A stretch of DNA of 64,000 bases from Aldehydirespirator sp965220345 (GTDB lineage: Bacteria; Actinomycetota; Acidimicrobiia; Acidimicrobiales; Aldehydirespiratoraceae): assembly GCA_965220345.1 (NCBI GenBank), contig OZ244822.1:1612001-1676000 (forward strand). The letters are read 5' to 3'. The translations under genes and the position numbers were made by a program. The notes under the pieces are model-generated. The model was given only the letters and a program-made list of their open reading frames with translations. It ran no database searches and had not been told where the DNA came from. How positions within the stretch are numbered: the stretch's first letter is position 1; every line of letters begins with the position of its first letter. This document shows positions 17,851 through 24,402 of this stretch, in pieces.

Positions 17851-17912
17851 ATGCTAGCGCTAAATGCTATCATAAAGTGCTAGCACTATATGATAGCACT
17901 AAGTGCTGGCAC
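17851..17912. promoter_or_regulatory. Operator region of the toxin-antitoxin pair
   Basis: A cluster of related inverted half-sites includes AGTGCTA at 17876-17882 with TAGCACT at 17894-17900, and variants GCTAGCGCTAAATGCTATCA and TAAGTGCTGGCA on either side. Position just upstream of the antitoxin start fits binding of the antitoxin for autorepression. Confidence 0.55.
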
Positions 17913-17969
17913 GCTCTGTTGCTGGTTCCATCAAGACTGTGGCAGTGCTGCATGACTGAGGCTTATCAA

Positions 17970-18029
17970 GGCATGATCGCCGCGTGACCTAGGAGGCTTG
18001 ACTGAGGCACGATCGCGGCTTGACCTAGG
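17970..18029. repeat. Two 24-bp direct repeats upstream of the phosphorothioation operon
   Basis: The copies at 17970-17993 and 18006-18029 differ at three positions; both contain GATCG and end in TGACCTAGG. The period is 36 bp. A second short duplication (CATGCATAACACAGC, twice) follows at about 18111-18139, just before the sspB-like start. Candidate operator or promoter region of the seven-gene operon. Confidence 0.5.
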
Positions 18030-18159
18030 CATATCGCGGCGTGGCGATCTGCAAACCCAGTCCGATGTCACAGGGGTGGGCTATCTTCATGGCCGTGGAT
18101 ATTCGTGCCATGCATAACACAGCCATGCATAACACAGCCATGAATTGCGGAGCGGGCCG

Positions 18160-19284
18160 GTGAGGCTGTCCGACATCGCTGAGCGGTCATTCGCGCGCCA
18201 CGAGACGTTCCACCCGCGCTATGGCTGGTTCCGCAAGGCTTATGCAGTTGCCGCTGCTGACCCGTATGCCTTTGGACGCAGTGACGCACCGGTGGTGATC
18301 GGTGTTGGCAAGAACATGGTGCGAGCCATTCGCTTCTGGGGGCTAGCCGCAAAGCTGATCACAGAGGATCCGCATTCTTCCAATCGGCGAGCATCGCAGT
18401 TCGTGCCGACCCGCCGTGGTCACGCCCTCTTCGGTGAGCAAGGCTGGGATCCTTATATGGAGGATCCGGGCACACTGTGGTTGTTGCATTGGTTGCTGCT
18501 AGCGCCACCTTCGCGGCTGCCGGTCTGGTGGCTTGCTTTCAACGAACTCAGTGCTGTTGAGTTCAGCGATGCTGATCTGGCTGAAGCGGTTTTGATGCAG
18601 TTGGAGGCGGTCGCGGACTGGACAACACCAAAGGAGTCTTCGATCAGCAAAGACATCTCGGTTTTGCTGCGTAGCTATGCACCGGCTGAGAGTTCTCGGC
18701 GTGGCGGTCGTGGCGATATTCGCGGTAGTCGCGGCAGTATTGACGACTTGCTGGACTGTCCGCTGCGAGAGTTGAATCTGCTGCGACGCTCTCCTGCTAC
18801 GGGTTTGCACCGTTTCACGCTTGGCCCAAAGCCGACACTCCCATCAGAGGTAGTCACTTATGCGGTGCTTGACTACATCAATCGCATAGGCATTAGCGGC
18901 AGAACTGTCGCGGTTGCGCGGTTGGCTCAAGAGCCCGGAAGCCCTGGCCGTGCTTTCAAACTCACCGAAAAAGAACTGTTGGCTGCTTTGACCCCGACCG
19001 TGGACCGGTTCAAAGATTTAACCTTGGCCGCTCCAGCGGGTGCCTGGCAGTTGGCCTACTCTGATGACTTAGTGAAAGTCGCGACTGCCGTGCTTGATGA
19101 TTACTACGCCTCATCATCGCAGAATTCATCGTCGGGTGTCTGCGCTGGCTGTTGGGGTGACACAGCAGTAGATGACGACCTGCTGAAAGATCTGGGAGCG
19201 GGACGTAATTCTCTTGGTTCTTTTGGTTCTCTTGGTTCTCTTAATAGTCTGCGGAGCCTCAACGGCTTGGCGGGAGCAGCTTGA
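18160..19284 (+). CDS. DUF4007 protein, SspB-like (DNA phosphorothioation)
   Basis: 374 residues. The N-terminal half is a textbook DUF4007: FARHETFHPRYGWFRKAY, VIGVGKNMVRAIRFWGLAAK, LFGEQGWDPYMEDPGTLWLL. In the SspABCD single-strand phosphorothioation system the DUF4007 protein is SspB, which nicks DNA to allow sulfur insertion. The next two genes match SspC and SspD in type and order. I prefer GTG 18160 because GGAG lies 7 bp upstream; a TTG at 18145 is in frame. The end overlaps the sspC-like start (TGATG). The C-terminus has Ser/Leu/Gly-rich low complexity. Confidence 0.8.
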   Translation: MRLSDIAERSFARHETFHPRYGWFRKAYAVAAADPYAFGRSDAPVVIGVGKNMVRAIRFWGLAAKLITEDPHSSNRRASQFVPTRRGHALFGEQGWDPYMEDPGTLWLLHWLLLAPPSRLPVWWLAFNELSAVEFSDADLAEAVLMQLEAVADWTTPKESSISKDISVLLRSYAPAESSRRGGRGDIRGSRGSIDDLLDCPLRELNLLRRSPATGLHRFTLGPKPTLPSEVVTYAVLDYINRIGISGRTVAVARLAQEPGSPGRAFKLTEKELLAALTPTVDRFKDLTLAAPAGAWQLAYSDDLVKVATAVLDDYYASSSQNSSSGVCAGCWGDTAVDDDLLKDLGAGRNSLGSFGSLGSLNSLRSLNGLAGAA

Positions 19285-19829
19285 TGTCGGCTTTGGCTGA
19301 GAGCACTGCTAAGAACAGTGCCGCGAACATGCCTGAGAGCATGTCTGAGGGTGTCGCTGAGAGCATTGCTGAAAGCATCAAGGTGAGCGGACGTTTTGCT
19401 CGCTCGGCGAACCTTGAGCGTGACTTGGCCCGTCCCGAGCCATTGGATGGCTATGTGCTCACCGCGAGAGGCCGTGACGTGGTTGAGCGCATAGCGACAG
19501 TCGCAGCGAGCAGCTCTGCTGGTGGTGCTTGGTCGTTGACTGGTCCTTATGGGTCGGGTAAGTCGTCGCTGGCATTGTTGCTAGATGCCGCTTTCGGAGG
19601 TCAATCCAAGATCCGTGATACCGCTTTGCAGCTTGTTGATAGTGCGTCCGCATCTACTGCTGATCTGATCCAGCGAGCCCACCGCCGTCACGGCACTGAT
19701 GATAAAGGCTTCAACCGTGGTCTGGTCACCGCCGCGCGAGAGCCGCTGACTGTCACTGTGGCACGCGCTTTGCATTCCGCAGCGCATCGCGACAAATCTC
19801 CCCCCCCCCCCCGTAAGCAAGTTTTTTAA
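19284..19829 (+). CDS. SspC-like ATPase, N-terminal part ending at a C-tract frameshift
   Basis: Starts at ATG 19284 after GGGAG at 19272-19276, overlapping the sspB-like stop. After a Ser/Glu-rich leader comes GPYGSGKSSLALLLD, a Walker A motif at about residues 87-94. Translation runs to TVTVARALHSAAHRDKS, then into a run of 13 C, reads PPPPRKQVF and stops. With 12 C the frame continues without a stop into the long open frame to 23232, giving about 1315 residues. So this is the first part of one gene and not an independent protein. Confidence 0.75.
   Translation: MSALAESTAKNSAANMPESMSEGVAESIAESIKVSGRFARSANLERDLARPEPLDGYVLTARGRDVVERIATVAASSSAGGAWSLTGPYGSGKSSLALLLDAAFGGQSKIRDTALQLVDSASASTADLIQRAHRRHGTDDKGFNRGLVTAAREPLTVTVARALHSAAHRDKSPPPPRKQVF
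19800..19812. repeat. Homopolymeric tract of 13 C inside the sspC-like gene
   Basis: The only long C or G run in the coding part of the island, located at the exact point where the reading frame is lost. Such tracts in coding sequence are classic sites of slipped-strand phase variation, but also of sequencing error. Confidence 0.85.
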
Positions 19830-22800
19830 CACTTCACTACGAACCTGCGAGCCGCGAGGCGCGGCGGACTCCAGAACTGATCCGAGTTTCTTAACCTCTG
19901 GAACAACCTCTTCGCGAACTCCTTCGCCGTCGACTGTTGTTGATATGGCACGCAGTTTGGCGCGCCAAGCTCCGCTGCTGCTGATAATCGACGAGTTCGG
20001 CAAAAACTTGGAAGCAGTGCGTGACGGCGGTGACGCTGATCCTTACTTGCTGCAGCAGCTCGCCGAGGCTGGGCAGGGATCGGGTCTGCCGATTTTTGTT
20101 GTCACATTGCAGCATCTGTCGTTTGAGGATTGCTTGGCTGGAGCAGACGACGGGCAGCGCCGTGAATGGGCCAAAGTGCAGGGCCGTTTCGAGGATGTGG
20201 CGTTTGTGGATTCCCCCGATCAAACCCGCTCGCTTATCGGCACCGTGTTCAGCATCGCTGATTCAACCTCGAGTTCAAGCCCAGACTCAAGCTCGCGTTC
20301 AAGCTCAAGTTCAAGTTCAAGCTTGAAGAATCGCATTGACCGTTGGGCACAGAGCCACGCTCGCAAGTTGCGTGCTTTAGGGATCGCAGAACTGTCGGAT
20401 CCGGCTGTGATCGCTTCGTGTTATCCGTTGCATCCGCTGGCGGCTCTGGTGCTGCCAGAGTTGTGCAGCCGTTACGGCCAACACGAACGCACGCTTTTTT
20501 CGTTCCTGGCTGGCAGTCACCCCGACGGTGTTCAGTCGTTTCTCCAAGCGACCAAACTTCCGGCTCGAGGTTCGTTGCCGTCTCTGGGACTCGACTCGGT
20601 TTACGATTATTTTGTTGCTAGCGGCGCGCTGAGTATCGCCTCGGCTCGCCAGTCAAGCCGCTGGACTGAGATAGCCACCCGGTTGCGTGACTCTCACGGC
20701 CTTAATGCCGCTCAGCAGCGGGCAGCGAAAGCGGTTGCCTTGCTCAATCTGGTGTCCACCACAGGCACGTTGCGCGCCTCTCGGCAACTACTGATGCTCA
20801 CCGGTCAAGGCGCTGATACGGCTCTAGCCGAACTAGAGAGCGCTGGGGTCGTTACGTATCGCGATTTTGCTGACGAATACCGGATCTGGCAAGGCAGCGA
20901 TGTTGATGTTGGCTTGTTGCTAGATGCCGCTCGTCTGCGATTGCAGGCAGAGCCACTTTGTGAGATCGTGTCGGGGATTGATCAGCCCGATCCAGTAGTT
21001 GCTGCTCGTCACAGTGCGGTGCATGATGTGCTGCGCGTTTTCAACCGGCGCTATATCAGCGGCGGCGAACAGGTTGAAGCCCCAGATGCGTTCTCGCCTT
21101 ACGACGGCGAAGTGCTGCTTGTCGTTGACCCAAGCGATCAACTACCGAGCCTGACCCAGTTAGCATCAGGTCAGGGGTGCAAGCCTGTTCTTGCAGCAAT
21201 CCCGCAAGATATTTCTGGTGTTGATGCCACGGCTCGTGAGGTAGCTGCGGTGACAGCAGTTCTTGATGATCCAAGTGTGTCTGGTGACCGGGTGGCACGA
21301 CGAGAACTGGGCGAGCGTCTAGCTCAAACTCGTGTGGCTTTCGATCATGCCCTAGCCGAAGCTTTCGGCTCTGAAGAGTGCCGCTGGGTTTTGCTGGGCA
21401 ACGATTCCAGCAGCGATCTTGATGACACCAGCAGCAACCAGGGCGATGGCAGCAACAAAAGCAAGAGCTTCACTGAGCTTGCGGCTGGGCGGGGCAGCGC
21501 GCCTGTGTCAGCGGCTGCGGATATTGCTTATGAGTTCACGCCAGCGGTCGGCAACGAAATGCTTAATCGCAGCGCACTGACTTCACAGGGTGCCAAGGCG
21601 AGACGGTTGTTGCTGGAGGCCATGATTGAGCGCGGCGACGAAAACATCGCCGATATGGGTTTCGAGGGTTACGGCCCCGAGATCGCCATGTACCGGTCGT
21701 TTTTGCTGCACACCGGTTTGCATTCAGCTGACCGGCGTGGGTCACGAATGATGTTCGCTGCGCCCACGGATGTTTCCTTAAGACCTGCATGGGATGCCTT
21801 GGTGGGTGAGTTCAAGCGTTCCAGAGATCAGCGCATCAACCTGAACGATATTCATGCTGCGCTGATGGCTCCGCCGGTCGGCATGAAAGCCGCAGTGGTG
21901 CCAGTTTTTGTTACTGCTGGGTTGCTGGCTTTCCGTGACGAGATCGCCATCTATGAGCACGGCACGTTCAAGCCGCTGCTGTCGCCGGAGTTGTCCGAAC
22001 GGATGGTGCGCAATCCGATCCATTTCGATATCAAGCATTTCGCTAACACCAGCGGTGGGCGGCTCATGGTGGTTGAGGCGCTGGCCGAGCGTCTCGGGCT
22101 GGGTAATCATGACGTGGGCAGCCGCCGCAAGCGGGTAGCCAACGTTCTTGCAGTGGTCAGTGCTCTGGTTTCGCGGATCAGCCGCTTGGACAACTATTCC
22201 CGTCAGACACGCAGTTTGAGTGCTTCGGCTTTAGCGGTGCGTGATGCCTTGACGGTCGCGGTTGAGCCTGACGAGTTGTTGTTCGCGGCCTTGCCTGCGG
22301 CTCTGGGGTTTGATCCGATTGCTGCCGATCCAGTCACAGCCGATGACGCTGCCGCAGTTGATGCTGCGGTTGCTGCCGATGCCGAGGAGCGCGCTGTGGC
22401 TAACGCAGCCAACGATTTGGCTGATGCGTTGGTGGCGGCGTTGACCGAACTGGAATCGTGCTTTAGTCGATTGCTGGACGATTTGCTTGAGTTGCTGCTT
22501 GACGCGTGTGCGGTTGGCAGCCGTATGGCGGTTGCGGGTGAGGCTGCGGCGTTGGGTAATGAGGTGCTTGATCCTGAAGTGCGTGCGTTCGTGCTGGCGT
22601 TGGCCAACTGTCCTACCGAGGGGCTCAGCACCGACAGGGACTGGATCGCTGCTGTTGCCACTGTTGTGGCTCGTAAAGCACCAGCGGAATGGAGCGACGA
22701 AGACCGGCTGCGTTTCTGTAGTGAGTTGCCCGAGAGGCTGGCTGCGTTTCATCGGCTGGTGGCGCTGCACGCCGAACGGCGCGCCGATGGGGGAGGGCCT

Positions 22801-23232
22801 TTTGATGCGCTCAGGGTGGCTGTCACCCGTTCAGACGGCAGCGAATACATCCGCATGGTGAGCATCGACGCAAGGAAACGGTCTGCATTGCAGAACGCTC
22901 TTGACGGAGTGCTCACTGATTTGGTTGCGATCAGTGGTTCGGCGAAGCGAGCCGAGCAGAGCCTTCTTGCACTGCTCAGCGAGCGCTTGTTACCTGCTGC
23001 CAACGAGCCACACGACGACTCAAACGCTGAGCCAAACGGGAACGCATTGCGAGGTGTAGCGGGGCAACCGTTTGAGGCAGCGCAGGGTGGACTGGCTCAG
23101 CAGCCGACGAGTCAAGTGAGTCAAACAAGGACACCAAGGACACCAAGCGAGCCAGCAGTTGAGTCAGTAGTTGAGCCAGGCACAGGTGCTCGTGTCGGCG
23201 CTGAGCCGCTTGCGAGGGTCGCCGATGGTTAG
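19813..23232 (+). CDS. SspC-like ATPase, main part after the frameshift
   Basis: Continuation of the ATPase. The frame is open directly from the C tract (VSKFFNTSLRT...); the first in-frame ATG is 19945. Just after it comes PLLLIIDEFGKNLEAV, a Walker B-type strand with the DE pair, and later YPLHPLAALVLPELCSRYGQ and ERTLFSFLAGSHPDGV, typical of large helicase-like P-loop ATPases of defence systems. Ser-rich inserts occur near 20270-20320 and 21400-21460. In the Ssp system SspC is an ATPase that works with SspB and SspD. The C-terminus (about 60 residues) is low complexity. A spacer of 159 bp precedes the sspD-like gene. Confidence 0.72.
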   Translation, partial: VSKFFNTSLRTCEPRGAADSRTDPSFLTSGTTSSRTPSPSTVVDMARSLARQAPLLLIIDEFGKNLEAVRDGGDADPYLLQQLAEAGQGSGLPIFVVTLQHLSFEDCLAGADDGQRREWAKVQGRFEDVAFVDSPDQTRSLIGTVFSIADSTSSSSPDSSSRSSSSSSSSLKNRIDRWAQSHARKLRALGIAELSDPAVIASCYPLHPLAALVLPELCSRYGQHERTLFSFLAGSHPDGVQSFLQATKLPARGSLPSLGLDSVYDYFVASGALSIASARQSSRWTEIATRLRDSHGLNAAQQRAAKAVALLNLVSTTGTLRASRQLLMLTGQGADTALAELESAGVVTYRDFADEYRIWQGSDVDVGLLLDAARLRLQAEPLCEIVSGIDQPDPVVAARHSAVHDVLRVFNRRYISGGEQVEAPDAFSPYDGEVLLVVDPSDQLPSLTQLASGQGCKPVLAAIPQDISGVDATAREVAAVTAVLDDPSVSGDRVARRELGERLAQTRVAFDHALAEAFGSEECRWVLLGNDSSSDLDDTSSNQGDGSNKSKSFTELAAGRGSAPVSAAADIAYEFTPAVGNEMLNRSALTSQGAKARRLLLEAMIERGDENIADMGFEGYGPEIAMYRSFLLHTGLHSADRRGSRMMFAAPTDVSLRPAWDALVGEFKRSRDQRINLNDIHAALMAPPVGMKAAVVPVFVTAGLLAFRDEIAIYEHGTFKPLLSPELSERMVRNPIHFDIKHFANTSGGRLMVVEALAERLGLGNHDVGSRRKRVANVLAVVSALVSRISRLDNYSRQTRSLSASALAVRDALTVAVEPDELLFAALPAALGFDPIAADPVTADDAAAVDAAVAADAEERAVANAANDLADALVAALTELESCFSRLLDDLLELLLDACAVGSRMAVAGEAAALGNEVLDPEVRAFVLALANCPTEGLSTDRDWIAAVATVVARKAPAEWSDEDRLRFCSELPERLAAFHRLVALHAERRADGGGPFDALRVAVTRSDGSEYIRMVSIDARKRSALQNALDGVLTDLVAISGSAKRAEQSLLALLSERLLPAANEPHDDSNAEPNGNALRGVAGQPFEAAQGGLAQQPTSQVSQTRTPRTPSEPAVESVVEPGTGARVGAEPLARVADG

Positions 23233-23391
23233 CAGTAAAGCACGGCGAACACTAGTTGTCGGTTCGCGTGCCCAGCCGTTGTTGTCGCTGTGCGTTGGGG
23301 AACAGGGGCTCGCAAGTGTTTGCCCTGCTCTCCTCATCCATGTGGTGGGCATGTCGTTGTCGCTGTGCATTGGGTACAGGGGGGTTCGCTG

Positions 23392-24402
23392 ATGGTTAAC
23401 AACAAAGCCGCGGTGCCAGTGAGTCCAGTTTCGCAGCATCAAGACTTGCAGTATCAGGACAGTGTCACTGAGATTACAGAGATCACTGAGATTGCTAAGA
23501 CTGCTGATAAGGCTGATTGTGCTGAGACCGCTGAGATCACTGAGGTTACTGAGCCGTCTTTGCCGGTGCGTCACATCTGCGGCATTTCCGGCGGCAAGGA
23601 TTCGAGCGCTTTAGCGGTGCATATGCGTGACCGAGTGCCGGACATGGAGTATTTCTTCTGTGATACCGGTGCGGAACTGCCCGAAACGTATGAGTATTTG
23701 ACCCGCCTTGAGGTGATCTTGGCTAAGCCGATAGCCAGATTGAACGCAACGCGTGGTTTTGATCACTGGTTTGAGGTGTTTCGAGGAACGCTGCCTTCGC
23801 CGCAGATGCGTTGGTGCACGAAGAACATGAAGATCAAGCCGATTGAGGAGTGGATCGGCGATGAGCCAGCGGTGTCTTATGTGGCGATCAGAGCCGATGA
23901 GTCCAACCGCAAGGGTTATGTCTCTACTAAGCCGAATATCGAGACCAGGTTCCCATTTGTGGAGGAAGGCATCGACCATGACGGAGTAATGCGAATCCTT
24001 GATGATGCTGGTATCGGGTTGCCTGCTTATTACGAGTGGCGCACTCGTTCGGGTTGCTATTTCTGCTTCTATCAGCGCAAGGCTGAGTGGATCGGCCTCT
24101 CCGAGCGTCATCCTGAGTTGTTTGAGCGAGCAGTAGCTATTGAGCAGAAAGTTTTGCAGGATGCCGGTGTCAACGGCGACGCCGATTTCGGTGATCGTGC
24201 CATGCAAGGCCGCCAGTACACCTGGTCTGGCGGCGAAACCCTAGTGCAGCTTCTTGGTCGCCGTGAGCAGATTCTCGAACGCCACGAGACAGCCCTGGCC
24301 CGAGCCAACAAGACCAGAGCCAACGTCCCCCTAATCGAAGCTCTCGCCGAAGCCTTCGACGAAGAAGACAACACAACCCCCTGCACAGTCTGCGCCCTAT
24401 GA
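23392..24402 (+). CDS. PAPS-reductase-family ATP pyrophosphatase, SspD-like
   Basis: 336 residues from ATG 23392, which follows AGGGGGG at 23379-23385. After a repetitive Thr/Glu/Ala leader (TEITEITEIAKTADKADCAE) the PP-loop SGGKDS lies at about residues 66-71. Then come FFCDTGAELPETYEYL, RWCTKNMKIKP and SGCYFCFYQRKAEWIGL, and a terminal CTVC. The Cys pairs may hold a metal or Fe-S centre. This family activates sulfur transfer: DndC and SspD are its phosphorothioation members. The stop overlaps the ATG of the next gene (ATGA), so the operon continues. BREX type 4 BrxP is a related alternative, but pglZ and brxL are absent here. Confidence 0.8.
   Translation: MVNNKAAVPVSPVSQHQDLQYQDSVTEITEITEIAKTADKADCAETAEITEVTEPSLPVRHICGISGGKDSSALAVHMRDRVPDMEYFFCDTGAELPETYEYLTRLEVILAKPIARLNATRGFDHWFEVFRGTLPSPQMRWCTKNMKIKPIEEWIGDEPAVSYVAIRADESNRKGYVSTKPNIETRFPFVEEGIDHDGVMRILDDAGIGLPAYYEWRTRSGCYFCFYQRKAEWIGLSERHPELFERAVAIEQKVLQDAGVNGDADFGDRAMQGRQYTWSGGETLVQLLGRREQILERHETALARANKTRANVPLIEALAEAFDEEDNTTPCTVCAL

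Noticed and set aside
19813..19944. Programmed ribosomal frameshift in the sspC-like gene
   Set aside because: No slippery heptamer or downstream structure typical of programmed shifts stands out; a length-variable C tract is the simpler explanation, though it cannot be excluded without data.
22203..22770. Two overlapping antisense frames in the sspC-like gene
   Set aside because: Ala/Ser and His/Gln-rich shadow translations with no motifs.
18160..24402. BREX type 4 instead of a phosphorothioation system
   Set aside because: A PAPS-reductase-family protein and a large ATPase fit both, but there is no pglZ and no brxL, and DUF4007 plus DGQHR point to sulfur modification.
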